DNA from: Thauera sp. K11
GTDB lineage: Bacteria; Pseudomonadota; Gammaproteobacteria; Burkholderiales; Rhodocyclaceae
DNA length: 64,000 bases
Reading direction: 5' to 3'
NCBI RefSeq assembly: GCF_002354895.1
Contig: NZ_CP023439.1
Coordinates: forward strand, 3,658,001-3,722,000
The translations under genes were made by a program, and so were the position numbers. Shown here piece by piece: positions 16,938 to 26,143 of this stretch. Below the pieces are notes generated by a model. It saw nothing but the letters and a program-made list of their open reading frames with translations. It made no database searches and was not told where the DNA came from. Within the stretch, counting starts at the first letter, position 1. Each line of letters starts with the position of its first letter.

Positions 16938-18740
16938 GTGAGAAAATCCCAGGTACGGGAGAGGCCCGTCCAAACACCCACCATCGTTGGCGACGTGCCG
17001 CTACCGGTCACGCCCGAAGTGCTCAAGCGCCTGCACTTCAATCCGGCGGAGGGCCTGATCTGGCTGGAAGACCGCCGCATGGTGCTGATGCATGCCGATG
17101 CCATCGGTGCGCTGCGCCAGGAATTGATCGAGAGCGTGGGCATCGAGGCCGCGCGGGGCCTGCTGACGCGCTTCGGCTACGCCGCCGGCTGCCGGGATGC
17201 CGAAATGGCACTGAAGCTCAGCAATCGCTCCAAGGCGATAGACGACCTCCTCGTCAGCGGCGCGCAGTTCCATGCGCTGCAGGGCATCGTGATGGTCGAG
17301 AAGGTGTATTCCGAAGTCGATGTCGAACGTGGCATCTGCCATCTCGAATTCGTCTGGAAGAACTGCTTTGAGGACCAGGTGCATATCGCGGCCTACGGCA
17401 TCGGCAGCGAGGCGGCGTGCTGGACCTCGGTCGGCTATGCCTCGGGCTTTCTGTGTACCTGCATGGGCAAGCGCATCCTGGTCAGGGAGGTCAGTTGCCG
17501 GGCGATGGGCCACGATGTCTGCCGCTGCATTGCCAAGCCGGTCGAGGACTGGGTCGATCCGGAGGACGATCTGAAATACTTCGAACCGGGGCCGATCCGG
17601 ATGCTGGCCCATGAACTCGGGGCGGTCCCGGCGGGGACGGTATCCGCCCTCCGTGGCGAGCCATTGCCGGCTGCGGCGCTGCCGCGCACGGGCGTGATCG
17701 GGGCTTCGGTCCAGTTCAACGCCATCATGCACAAGATCCGCCGCGTGGCCCCGACCAATGCCACGGTGCTGCTGCTTGGCGAAAGCGGCGTCGGCAAGAG
17801 CGCCTTCGCGCGCGAAATACAGCGGGCAAGCCGGCGTGCCGACGGGCCCTTCCTCGAAGTGAACTGCGCGGCGATTCCCGAGCAATTGATGGAATCCGAA
17901 CTGTTCGGCGTGGAGCGCGGCGCCTATACCGGCGCGGCCGAATCCAGGCCGGGCCGTTTCGTGCTCGCCGACGGCGGCACCCTGTTCCTGGACGAGATCG
18001 GCACCTTGTCGATGACGGCGCAGGGCAAGCTGCTGCGCGTCCTGCAGACCGGGGAGTTCGAGCCGCTCGGCGGCGGGACGACGCGCAAGGTGGACGTGCG
18101 CATCGTCGCGGCGACCAACGAGAACCTGCACGGCGCGGTCAAGGAAGGCCGCTTTCGCGAAGACCTCTTCTACCGGCTCAACGTCTTTCCCATCCTGATC
18201 CCGCCGCTGCGCGAGCGGCGCGACGACATCCCGCTGCTGCTCGAGCACCTGATCCGCCGTTACGGCGCCCTCCACGGCAAGCGCGTGTCCGGCGTGACGT
18301 CGCAGGGCCTGCAGCTCATCCTCAATTACCGCTGGCCGGGCAACATCCGCGAACTGGAAAACGTGATCGAGCGTGGCGTGATCCTGGGCGAGGACGATCA
18401 GCCGCTGGGCTATAACCAGCTCTTCACGATCGGCGGCGAGGCCCGGGAAAGCGGTCCGATGGCACTGAACGAACTCGGGCTGATCGCCGCGCAGAGCGCC
18501 CCGGCCACCGATTCCACGGTGCCGGGCGAGTACGGCGGCGTCGAGGCCGATGCCTGGAGTTCCTGGGCCGAAGACATCGTTCAGCACGCCAGCGTTTCGC
18601 TCGACGTGGTGGAAAACTCGCTGGTCAAGGCCGCCTTCTCCGCGGCCGGGGGCAACATGTCGAAAGCCGCCGGCCTGCTCGGCCTCACGCGCGCGCAACT
18701 CGTCTATCGGGTCAAGAAGCTCGAAGGCAGTGCCGGCTAA
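16938..18740 (+). CDS. Sigma-54-dependent activator of aromatic catabolism (XylR/DmpR family)
   Basis: The protein has about 600 residues in four parts. First is an N-terminal XylR-N sensor domain, then a V4R domain ([12 protein letters not shown] and MGHDVCRC, with the Cys-rich pattern of that domain). Next is an AAA+ domain with Walker A GESGVGKS (residues 281-288) and the sigma-54 contact loop GAYTGA near residue 328. The C-terminal Fis-type helix-turn-helix reads [23 protein letters not shown] 16938 was chosen because a GGGGGAG site precedes it; an upstream GTG at 16878 is possible. It should bind a phenolic or aromatic effector directly and drive the divergent operon from the promoter at 16611-16626. 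Confidence 0.92.
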   Translation: MRKSQVRERPVQTPTIVGDVPLPVTPEVLKRLHFNPAEGLIWLEDRRMVLMHADAIGALRQELIESVGIEAARGLLTRFGYAAGCRDAEMALKLSNRSKAIDDLLVSGAQFHALQGIVMVEKVYSEVDVERGICHLEFVWKNCFEDQVHIAAYGIGSEAACWTSVGYASGFLCTCMGKRILVREVSCRAMGHDVCRCIAKPVEDWVDPEDDLKYFEPGPIRMLAHELGAVPAGTVSALRGEPLPAAALPRTGVIGASVQFNAIMHKIRRVAPTNATVLLLGESGVGKSAFAREIQRASRRADGPFLEVNCAAIPEQLMESELFGVERGAYTGAAESRPGRFVLADGGTLFLDEIGTLSMTAQGKLLRVLQTGEFEPLGGGTTRKVDVRIVAATNENLHGAVKEGRFREDLFYRLNVFPILIPPLRERRDDIPLLLEHLIRRYGALHGKRVSGVTSQGLQLILNYRWPGNIRELENVIERGVILGEDDQPLGYNQLFTIGGEARESGPMALNELGLIAAQSAPATDSTVPGEYGGVEADAWSSWAEDIVQHASVSLDVVENSLVKAAFSAAGGNMSKAAGLLGLTRAQLVYRVKKLEGSAG

Positions 18741-18912
18741 GGATCTCCCCGACCCGCTTTCGCCTGCGCCAGCCGACGGAAGGATCGATGCGGCAGCCGG
18801 CGCAGCGGGGCGGCAGCCCATGGGTGCCGTGGTCGCCTGATTCGCGCCCCCTTTATGTTCGGAAACAAAGGAACTACGCTGTTCCGGCCCCACTCCGCCA
18901 AGGAGCGTTCCC

Positions 18913-20157
18913 ATGGACGCCATGCCCGCCCTGCCGCTGGATCTGGCCGCCCTTCGCGCTGCCCGGGAGCGTGTCGCCGGCCTCGTACTCACCACGCCCC
19001 TATGGGCGAACGATCCTCTCTCGCAGGAACTGGGCGGCTCCATCTACCTGAAGCTGGAGAACCTGCAGCGCACCGGCTCCTTCAAGCTGCGGGGGGCGAC
19101 CCACAAGATCGCGTGCCTCCTGTCCCGTGGCGAAGGAAAGCATGGCGTAGTCGCCGCCTCCGCCGGCAACCACGCCCACGGCGTGGCCCGGGCGGCCCGG
19201 GAGGCGGGCATCCCGGCCACCGTGGTGATGCCGGTCAATGCGCCCCTCACCAAGATCGAAGCCTGCCGCCATCTCGGCGCCACGGTCGTCCTGCAGGGCG
19301 GCACCCTGGAAGAGGCGCGCCAGGCCGCGGAAGGCATTGCCGCCGAGAGCGCGGCGAACTTCATCCACCCCTACGACGACTGGGAGATCATCGCCGGCCA
19401 GGCGGGGGTCGGCCTGGAGATCATCGAGGCCCTGCCCGCAACGGCCCAGATCGTCGTCCCCCTGGGAGGCGGCGGGCTGCTGGCGGGAATCGCCCTGGCG
19501 GTGAAGAGCCAGCGGCCGGACGTCCGCCTGGTTGGCGTTCAGGCCGACGCCGTCGCCCCGTGGCGGCATTTCCTGGCCGACGGCAGCGTCGGCCCCGTGC
19601 CGGCCGATGCCCACACCATTGCCGACGGCATCAAGGTCAAGGCCCCCGGCCACTGCCCCCGGCAGGTGATCGCCCGTCACGTGGATGCCATCGTCACCGT
19701 CGACGACGACACCATCGCCGAAGCCATGGTGCGTCTCCTGGAACGCACCCGCACCCTGGCAGAAGGGGCCGGCGCCGTGGGCCTCGCCGCCCTCATGCGC
19801 GGCCTCGTCCCCCTGGACGCGGATCGCCCCACCGTGGTGGTGGTGAGCGGCGGCAACGCCGACATGACCCTCATCGGCCGCACCATCGACTACGGACTCG
19901 CCAGCAGCGGCCGCCTGATGAGCCTCGCCGTCCGCATCCCCGACACCCCGGGGCGCCTGGCATCCATCCTCGGCCTGGTGGCGGAGCACGGCATGAACAT
20001 CCGCCACGTGGAGCACCGCCGCGGGGAACTCCACGTACCCGTCGGCATGACCGAGATCATCCTCCAGATGGAAACCCGGGACGCCGCCCACCAAGAGGAG
20101 TTGATCGAGCACTTCGGGCGCCAGGGGGTGGAGGCGCGGCGGATGGGGAGCAACTGA
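18913..20157 (+). CDS. ilvA: Threonine ammonia-lyase with C-terminal ACT domain
   Basis: The 414-residue protein is a fold-type II PLP enzyme. Lys58 in TGSFKLRGA forms the Schiff base, the serine/asparagine loop is ASAGNHAHG, and GGGGLLAG holds the PLP phosphate. A C-terminal ACT domain (from about residue 330: LAVRIPDTPGRLASILGLV) suggests allosteric control. It converts threonine (or serine) to 2-oxobutyrate (or pyruvate) and ammonia. The single ACT domain and the length fit the short 400-residue branch rather than the 500-residue biosynthetic enzyme. It lies 172 bp downstream of the sigma-54 activator gene and marks the left edge of the low-GC block. Confidence 0.9.
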   Translation: MDAMPALPLDLAALRAARERVAGLVLTTPLWANDPLSQELGGSIYLKLENLQRTGSFKLRGATHKIACLLSRGEGKHGVVAASAGNHAHGVARAAREAGIPATVVMPVNAPLTKIEACRHLGATVVLQGGTLEEARQAAEGIAAESAANFIHPYDDWEIIAGQAGVGLEIIEALPATAQIVVPLGGGGLLAGIALAVKSQRPDVRLVGVQADAVAPWRHFLADGSVGPVPADAHTIADGIKVKAPGHCPRQVIARHVDAIVTVDDDTIAEAMVRLLERTRTLAEGAGAVGLAALMRGLVPLDADRPTVVVVSGGNADMTLIGRTIDYGLASSGRLMSLAVRIPDTPGRLASILGLVAEHGMNIRHVEHRRGELHVPVGMTEIILQMETRDAAHQEELIEHFGRQGVEARRMGSN

Positions 20158-20276
20158 GGGTGGGTGGCGAGTCGTTTTTGAATAATGCCAAATTCTTCGA
20201 GTGTTGACATCGCTTGGGCCTACAAGAGCCGCTCCCCAGCTATCGCTATACTGGCCCAAATTATGGCTATGTCAAT

Positions 20277-20437
20277 TCATTTGAAGTGTGGCCCAATATA
20301 GCCTACATGAACGCGCCGGTCCCTAGTGTCGCAAAAAAAATGAACCCTGAAACCAAGCTGCACTTTAATATGATCTTGGAAGTAAGCAGCCTCGCCCGTA
20401 GTGTTCAAATGGAAAGTGCGCTGAAGCTGCCTCCTTC
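20277..20437 (-). pseudogene. 3' fragment of the defence-cassette third gene, cut off by IS66
   Basis: This segment encodes the 50 C-terminal residues of the gene whose 5' part lies at 23036-23863. Joining 23863-23044 to 20437-20277, that is removing the IS and one target copy, gives 981 bp = 326 codons plus stop with no frame shift. The fragment has a dense C-terminal patch ending VHVGYIGPHFK. In place it has no ribosome binding site of its own and is unlikely to be translated. Confidence 0.85.
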
Positions 20438-20463
20438 GTAAGCGCTCCACGAACCCCATCCTT
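20438..20463. repeat. IS66 terminal inverted repeat, tnpC side
   Basis: 26 bp, exact reverse complement of 23010-23035. The adjacent outer 8 bp (20430-20437) are the target duplication. Confidence 0.97.
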
Positions 20464-20474
20464 CCCCGAGCCCG

Positions 20475-22253
20475 CTACGCCGTGATCAACTGCTCAGCCT
20501 TGAGATTCCAGGGCAGGAGGGCCTCGAAATGTTCGACGGTGGTCGCAGCGGGCAAGGCGCGCAGCACGTGGCGCAGCCACAGATACGGCTCGAAGCCGTT
20601 GGCTTTGGCGGTTTCGACCAGCGAGTAGAGCAGCGCGCTGGCGCGCGCCCCGGCTTGGGTGTCCGAGAAGAGCCACGCCTTCCTCCCAATGACGAAGGGA
20701 CGGATGGCATTCTCGGCCGGGTTGTTGTCGATCGGCAGATCGCCGCGCTCGAGGTACCGGATCAGGCGCGGCCACTGCCGATGCAGGTAGCCCAGCGCAC
20801 CGCCGAGCACCGAGGTGGGCGGCACGGTGGGGAGCGCTTGATCGAGCCAGCGGCGCAGTTCGTCGATGACGGCGCGGCTTCTGCTCTGGCGTAGCACCAG
20901 GCGCTCGGCGTCATTGAGTCCGCGTGCGTCCTTCTCGATGGCGTAGAGCTTGCTGATCAGGGCCAGGGCTTCGTGGGCCCGGCCGCGCTTACCGGCGGGC
21001 AGCACCTTGCCGGCGTCGACGAAACGACGCCTCGCATGCACCCAGCAGCCGAGCCGGGTCACCCCTTCGGTGAAGGAGATCGCGCCGTAGCTCTCGAGCC
21101 CGTCGGCCATCAGATGCCCCTTCCAGCCTTCGAGCAGGCGTAAGGGCACCGCCTGCGCGCGGCTCGGATCGTACTCGAAGAGGACCACCGGCTTACCCGG
21201 CGGGCCGCCGCGCTGCACCCACATCTGGCTCTTGCTCGTGGCTGCCCGGCCAGGCTCCTTGAGCACCTGCACCGGGGTCTCGTCCATGTGGATGACGTCG
21301 TGCCCGAGCAGCACGTCGCGCATCAGGTTGGCGAGCGGCTGCAGCGCCCGGGCGGTGCCGATCACCCAGCGGGCCAGGGTCTGACGCGGCACGAGCACGC
21401 CCGCGCGAGCGAGCACGTACTCGAAACGCGCCAGCGGCAGCCCATCGACGTACTTGGTGACGAGCAGCATCGCCAGGAGGTCGTTGCTGGCGTTGCTCTT
21501 GGGCAGCACCTGCGCTGGGGCGCGGGCGGTGACCGGCGCCTGGTCGCCCTGGGGGCAGCCGTAGCGCTTGCGGATATGGCGCAGCACACGCACCTGCATC
21601 GGGACGATGTCGAGCTGTTCGCTGACGTCCTGGCCGATCTCGACCATGGGTGTGCCGCAGGCGCAGGTGCGCTCGGCTTCGGGGACGTCGTGGACGACGT
21701 CGATGCGCGGCAGCTCGACCGGCAAGGGCTTGCGCTTGCCGCGCGCCTTCTTCTTGCCGGTGTCGGCGGGCGTCTCCCCCGTCGTCTCGGTGGCCGGCGG
21801 CGGCAAGGTTGCGGTGTCGCCCGCCTCGGGCGCGGACTCGACCAGCGCCTCGGCCTCGTCGAAGAGCCACCCCTGGCCCGCGTGCGATTCGCTGCTGGGC
21901 CCGAACATGCGCCGACGCGCCAGACGCAATTGCTCGTAGAGCTCGAGGATGCGTGCCTCGAAGGCTTTGTGCAGTTCCGCCTCCCGCGCATCGAAGGCTC
22001 TTTGGCGTTCAAGCTCGCGGGCATCGAACGCTTTCTGAAGTGCGGCCTGCCGGGCATCAATGGCTTGCTGGAATGCGGCCTCCCGGGCCTCGAGGGCTGC
22101 CTGTCGTTCGGCTTCACGCGCCTCGAAGGCACGCTGCTGCGCCAGCAGCAAGACCTTGAGTGCAGTCGGATCGTCGGGCAACTGCGCGGGGAGGACGGAT
22201 GCGCACACGCCAACGGCGGAGTTCGAGAGCGGGTCGGCGGGGCGGTGCGGCAT
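20475..22253 (-). CDS. tnpC: IS66 transposase TnpC (DDE transposase)
   Basis: The 592-residue protein has the full IS66 transposase layout. A long N-terminal coiled coil made of six 11-residue repeats (residues about 41-106) is followed by a zinc-finger-like segment around TCACGTPM. The DDE domain has HMDETPV, LMADGLESYG and the final Glu in IDNNPAENAIRPF. A short IS66 C-terminal domain ends the protein. The start is placed at ATG 22251-22253 (MPHRPADPL). The reading frame extends further upstream and overlaps tnpB. No frameshift is visible, so it may be functional. Confidence 0.93.
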   Translation of the reverse strand: MPHRPADPLSNSAVGVCASVLPAQLPDDPTALKVLLLAQQRAFEAREAERQAALEAREAAFQQAIDARQAALQKAFDARELERQRAFDAREAELHKAFEARILELYEQLRLARRRMFGPSSESHAGQGWLFDEAEALVESAPEAGDTATLPPPATETTGETPADTGKKKARGKRKPLPVELPRIDVVHDVPEAERTCACGTPMVEIGQDVSEQLDIVPMQVRVLRHIRKRYGCPQGDQAPVTARAPAQVLPKSNASNDLLAMLLVTKYVDGLPLARFEYVLARAGVLVPRQTLARWVIGTARALQPLANLMRDVLLGHDVIHMDETPVQVLKEPGRAATSKSQMWVQRGGPPGKPVVLFEYDPSRAQAVPLRLLEGWKGHLMADGLESYGAISFTEGVTRLGCWVHARRRFVDAGKVLPAGKRGRAHEALALISKLYAIEKDARGLNDAERLVLRQSRSRAVIDELRRWLDQALPTVPPTSVLGGALGYLHRQWPRLIRYLERGDLPIDNNPAENAIRPFVIGRKAWLFSDTQAGARASALLYSLVETAKANGFEPYLWLRHVLRALPAATTVEHFEALLPWNLKAEQLITA

Positions 22254-22275
22254 GCCGCAATTATACCCGATTATG

Positions 22276-22635
22276 CTACGTAACTGATTGGTATTGCAGT
22301 GTTTTATGTGGCCTGGCCGCCCACAGATCAAAGCCCTCGAGCAACCATTCGAGCTCCTTCATCGTGAGTACGCAGGGGGGCTCACCGGCCTCGGTCGAAG
22401 GCCAGGCGAAACGCTCGGCTTCCAGCCGCTTGTACCAGAGGCAGAAGCCATTTCGGTGCCAGTACAGCGCCTTGAGCTTGTCGCGGCGGCGGTTGATGAA
22501 CAGATACAGCGCGTCGCCGAACGGGTTCAGCCCCAGCTCCTGCTCGACCAGCGCCGACAGCCCGCCGATGGACTTGCGGAAGTCGATCGCCGGCCGGTAC
22601 AGATACACCGCGCCGATCGAATGCCCCGGGTGCAT
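22276..22635 (-). CDS. tnpB: IS66 accessory protein TnpB
   Basis: The 119-residue protein has the TnpB signature: IGAVYLYRPAIDFRKSIGGL and LYLFINRRRDKLKALYW. Its ATG (22633-22635) shares one base with the tnpA stop in a TGATG overlap, so the two are coupled. TnpB is needed for IS66 transposition, but its activity is not known. Confidence 0.93.
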   Translation of the reverse strand: MHPGHSIGAVYLYRPAIDFRKSIGGLSALVEQELGLNPFGDALYLFINRRRDKLKALYWHRNGFCLWYKRLEAERFAWPSTEAGEPPCVLTMKELEWLLEGFDLWAARPHKTLQYQSVT

Positions 22636-22952
22636 CAGCGCCCCCGCTCGGCAAGGGCTGCCGACAGCGCGGCGAGCCAGTCGACGCCCGGCAGTGTCGC
22701 GCACTCGAGCCGCAACTGTGCATCGATCACCACCGTGCAGCCCGCGCGGGCCGCCATCGAGGGTTCGATCTGGATCGGGACGAATCCGCCAAGCTTGGCG
22801 CGGCTACCACGGCCACCGGCTACCAGGCGCTTGCGCCACTGATAGAGCGCCTGTGGCGACAGCCCTTCGCGCTCGGCGTACGCCTTTGTGGTAATGCCCT
22901 CGGCTTCGATTGCCGACAGGTGCGACAACCAGAACGTACTGCGCTCCGACAT
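22635..22952 (-). CDS. tnpA: IS66 accessory protein TnpA (helix-turn-helix)
   Basis: The 105-residue protein has the small IS66 OrfA fold. Its helix-turn-helix segment KAYAEREGLSPQALYQWRKRL probably binds the element ends. The start at 22952 (MSERSTFW) is the usual one; an in-frame Met farther upstream also lies inside the element. Confidence 0.9.
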   Translation of the reverse strand: MSERSTFWLSHLSAIEAEGITTKAYAEREGLSPQALYQWRKRLVAGGRGSRAKLGGFVPIQIEPSMAARAGCTVVIDAQLRLECATLPGVDWLAALSAALAERGR

Positions 22953-23009
22953 GCTCGTGCTCACTGAAAAAACGGAAGCCAAAGCATGCCGGCTCACCCG
23001 GGACTACAT

Positions 23010-23035
23010 AAGGATGGGGTTCGTGGAGCGCTTAC
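23010..23035. repeat. IS66 terminal inverted repeat, tnpA side
   Basis: 26 bp, exact reverse complement of 20438-20463. The outer 8 bp (23036-23043) are the second target copy. Confidence 0.97.
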
Positions 23036-23863
23036 CCTCCTTCGATCGTTTGCGCACGTTTCAGACTCTCCGCTTACACGGTGGGCCAGACCGAGACGCC
23101 GCAATGTTTCATGAGTGTACTCGTGAATCTCACCCCTTTTCCACTTGTCTGCAAACACGTCAAGAACTCTCATCGCGTCGCGGCTCTGTTCGAGGCAGGA
23201 TAACCGATGGCTCCACGTCCGCAGCTGATCTGGCGCACGGCCACAGAATTCCAAGTGCGGAAACAAACCATTTCTATTCTCCCAGATTTCCCTACCTGAG
23301 CGCATTGCTGCATGTCTTGCAGCAATCAGGGACTGCTCAACGTCATCAAACACATCAAGCGAATAAAGGTTTACCACCCAGTTCGCTTTTATTTTAATCT
23401 CGCCGATATCGCCCATCTCCTGGACGTGAACCATGATTGGTGATTTATTCCATGGTTGACGAGTGGGAAAGCTTATAATTCCAGAGCCATGCCAGACAGC
23501 CGCCCTCAGCACAGAAAATGAAGTCTTTGATTCACTATGTTCGACATCAAACAATAGCGCAGCTTCTAATTCTTCCGGTGAAAAAAAAGGCTGTCGGGTT
23601 GAGATGCTGCGAAAAGCCTGCGCCTGTTCCCTCAGTAATGGATCACGAAGAGCCCTCTCCGAGTACCAATCCTGCCAATAGTAACCGGGAGTCAGTTCAA
23701 TTCGAAACCAGTGCGCATCAACATTCTGGTCAACAATGATTGTTTTCAATCCACAACGCCCAGCCCTCAAGCATAATCTCAAGAACTTTGGCATCAGGTC
23801 ATTGAGCTGCTCCTTGTCAGCAAACGGCAGGCAGTGATGGTTGAAGAAGGCAAACTCTCCCAT
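23036..23863 (-). pseudogene. 5' part of an unknown third gene of the DUF262/DUF3696 cassette, interrupted by IS66
   Basis: The first 276 residues remain (start ATG 23861-23863, sharing one base with the ATPase stop in TGATG). The frame then runs 13 codons into the IS and stops at 22994, so a 289-residue truncated product could still be made. The intact ancestor was 326 residues. I recognise no catalytic motif. Visible segments are GEFAFFNHHCLPF, VDAHWFRIELTPGYYWQDW and LYSLDVFDDVEQSLIAARH. The gene is low in GC like its two neighbours. It is probably the third component of the same system; its function is unknown. Confidence 0.85.
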
Positions 23864-24969
23864 CACAGAAGCTGCTCCAGATTCCTGTCCCACTCATCAA
23901 AAAATCCCGTAGGCCAATGATCGATGCGTCCGTCTGCGTCAACGGCTGGCCTTTGAACTACAGATGCGTGTTCGTTGTCGTCCTGATGACGTTCCAAGTA
24001 AAATAAACAAACCTGGTCCGGTTCAATTGACTTCTTACGTATAGCAACACGAATCCCGTTCAAGAAGTGATCGGAGTGGGATTCGATAATCAACTGAATC
24101 CCAGATGCGGCTGCAAGCGCGCACATTCTTCCGATCGACGACTGACCCGCGGGGTGAAGGTGGGACTCTGGGTTCTCAACAATAATGAGGTCCCCAGGCT
24201 CGCTACGTAGCACTGCAGTTACAACGGGGAGAACGTACGATAGCCCGAAACCAACATTCTGAGGCTTGAATTCAGCGGTTAGATCCTTCCCTTGCTCAAA
24301 AGAGAAGGACAAGTTTGCTACACCAAACTGCGATTGCGTTGATGCATTTATCCTAACACCAGGTGAAATCTCGGACATCCATGCATTTACGTTTGCCAAG
24401 ATGGTATTGGACGTCGCCATGGAATGCTGTAGCACAGGATTCTGAACAGTCTTTTGCCCGTACTCCGCAATATACTGAACCGCATACTCTCCGTGATTAC
24501 CGATTGAATTCAAGAGACGTAGATTGAAATCTGAAACTTCGTGCTGACTACGAGGCCCAATCCTGTCCGCCGACAAATATTGGAACTGACGATTAAATAA
24601 GCTCTGTAATTCCAACTGCTCAATGTCGTTTGATGCTCCGGACGGCTGAAGGTCAGAATCCTGTGAGTAATCAAAGCAGAATTTCCTTCCGGGTAGAGAA
24701 CTCCATTTCACGAAGAATTCAAATGAGTTGAGATCCGCTTGAGCGGAAAGTACATCTTGACCGACGCCTAGATTGACGTATGCACCCTTCAATAGAAGGC
24801 CACGCTTTTGAAGCACATTGAGTTCATATGACTGTCTCAGCAGCAACAATGCTTGAATAACTGACGATTTACCCATTCCATTAAGACCCGTAAACAGGTT
24901 CAACCGCCCGAGTGCAAAACTATTATCTAGTAACGTTTTGAATCGTTGAATTCGAACAAACTCAATCAT
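23863..24969 (-). CDS. AAA15/OLD-like ATPase with C-terminal DUF3696 domain
   Basis: The 368-residue protein is an SMC/OLD-type ATPase. Walker A is GLNGMGKS (residues 28-35), a signature-like stretch NVGFGLSYVLP covers 239-248, Walker B is IVENPESHLHP (263-273) and the His switch is ESHSDH around His298. The C-terminus WPTGFFDEWDRNLEQLL is the ending typical of DUF3696 proteins. The start follows a GGAG site and lies 22 bp after the DUF262 gene. The gene has far lower GC than the chromosome around it. Such ATPases occur in several anti-phage systems; here it would energise or gate the cassette. The nuclease or toxin partner is not obvious. Confidence 0.85.
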   Translation of the reverse strand: MIEFVRIQRFKTLLDNSFALGRLNLFTGLNGMGKSSVIQALLLLRQSYELNVLQKRGLLLKGAYVNLGVGQDVLSAQADLNSFEFFVKWSSLPGRKFCFDYSQDSDLQPSGASNDIEQLELQSLFNRQFQYLSADRIGPRSQHEVSDFNLRLLNSIGNHGEYAVQYIAEYGQKTVQNPVLQHSMATSNTILANVNAWMSEISPGVRINASTQSQFGVANLSFSFEQGKDLTAEFKPQNVGFGLSYVLPVVTAVLRSEPGDLIIVENPESHLHPAGQSSIGRMCALAAASGIQLIIESHSDHFLNGIRVAIRKKSIEPDQVCLFYLERHQDDNEHASVVQRPAVDADGRIDHWPTGFFDEWDRNLEQLL

Positions 24970-24991
24970 TGATGATCTCCGTAAGAGAAAG

Positions 24992-26143
24992 TCATCGTAC
25001 CGCTTCTGCTATTATCCGATTAATCCGTTCGTAACGAATTCGAACATGATCTCGTTTTTGTGTTGCCAACGAAATTGATCGAAAGAAATCATCATCTTCA
25101 GTTATCAATCTTTGAAGCCTTGCGATAATATCTTGCCGTGCAGAAATCAGGGTTTCTGCGGATACATAATTTACCTTGGCCAGGCAGACAGACCAAACCT
25201 CGAATAAGGTTGTATTCTTTCGCTTGCGCCGGTCAGTATCGCCTATTGCTTTCTTTTCAAATGCGGAATTGCCGAATATTTGCTCGCACAACTGCATCGA
25301 TCCCCGAAATTTCTTTTCGAGATCTACCAACTCCAAGTCTGTCTTCTTTTCAAGAGCCCCCATTGCCTCGTCCATGAATTCGGCGATATTTTTTGGACTC
25401 TTTATGTAGTCTTGTGTGAGAAAAGCGATAAAACGTAAGACCAACTCCTGATCTAGCAGGCGCTTTGATTGGTCCCCGATGGTGCGTAGAAAGTTTTCAT
25501 CTCTTGCTAGCTTTTGAAGGAATTCACGTTCGCGCGGTTTCGCCAGAGCATTTCTGATTTCCTGGCTATTCAATACTAAGCCGCCGGTATTAATGCGGCG
25601 AAAGATGCTATATTTGACCTCACCTGGCGTGCCTCTTTGAATCAAGAACAGCGTTACCGGGCATTCGTCGATTCGACGTTTGTATTGTCTCGGCAGATCG
25701 TTATAAGTTTTTGACGTAAGATCCTTAAGATATTCTAGATTGGACAGTCGGAGCGGTTTTTCGTGATCGATTACGAATCGACGTATAGAAGATAGTCGCT
25801 GTAAACCATCTACCACAAGCCATCTGTCGTCGTCTGAGGCATCGAAGTAGAAAGCAGGCAACGGGAAGCGGATCAAAATCGATTCGATCAGCCTGGACAT
25901 TTGGCCTGGGGTCCACAGGTCGGCATGCCGTTGAAAGTCGGTATTCATGTCGATCTCGTCATTCCGCAGCCGATCAATTAGATTCCGTAGAGTATCCTGC
26001 TTGGCTTGGATGTTTATTTTCGTCGGATCGAACGGTTCCATCATTAATGGATCGGTCACTTCACCGTCGCGATCGTCGGCAAGCTCATCGCCGGTCTCAA
26101 GCTCGTACGTTTCGTTGAGTGCGTCGCTAGATTGGAGATTCAT
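24992..26143 (-). CDS. DUF262 (GmrSD-like, ParB/Srx fold) protein
   Basis: The 383-residue protein has the DUF262 domain with the conserved VVDGLQRLSSIRRF motif (Asp112, Gln115, Arg116), and a preceding YFDASDDDRWLVVDG stretch. A helical C-terminal part follows. There is no DUF1524 HNH nuclease domain as in full GmrSD enzymes, so this is the stand-alone N-terminal half. DUF262 domains bind or hydrolyse nucleotides in type IV restriction and other defence proteins. The start is set at ATG 26141-26143, without a clear ribosome binding site; a GTG at 26191 is also in frame. It is first in a three-gene operon. Confidence 0.83.
   Translation of the reverse strand: MNLQSSDALNETYELETGDELADDRDGEVTDPLMMEPFDPTKINIQAKQDTLRNLIDRLRNDEIDMNTDFQRHADLWTPGQMSRLIESILIRFPLPAFYFDASDDDRWLVVDGLQRLSSIRRFVIDHEKPLRLSNLEYLKDLTSKTYNDLPRQYKRRIDECPVTLFLIQRGTPGEVKYSIFRRINTGGLVLNSQEIRNALAKPREREFLQKLARDENFLRTIGDQSKRLLDQELVLRFIAFLTQDYIKSPKNIAEFMDEAMGALEKKTDLELVDLEKKFRGSMQLCEQIFGNSAFEKKAIGDTDRRKRKNTTLFEVWSVCLAKVNYVSAETLISARQDIIARLQRLITEDDDFFRSISLATQKRDHVRIRYERINRIIAEAVR

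Larger units (their letters stand above)
20438..23035 (-). mobile_element. Complete IS66-family insertion sequence
   Basis: The 2598-bp element is bounded by perfect 26-bp inverted repeats at 20438-20463 and 23010-23035, beginning GTAAGCGCTCCACGAACCCC. It is flanked by an exact 8-bp target duplication CCTCCTTC at 20430-20437 and 23036-23043, the size expected for IS66. It carries tnpA, tnpB and tnpC in order on the minus strand. Intact ends and target copies with no changes suggest a recent insertion and a possibly active element. Confidence 0.97.

Noticed and set aside
22994..23035. Genuine C-terminus of the third cassette gene
   Set aside because: The last 13 codons are read from the IS66 inverted repeat; the true tail lies at 20277-20437.
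24992..26143. Full GmrSD type IV restriction enzyme
   Set aside because: Only the DUF262 half is present; no DUF1524 HNH nuclease domain is encoded in the gene or fused to its neighbours.
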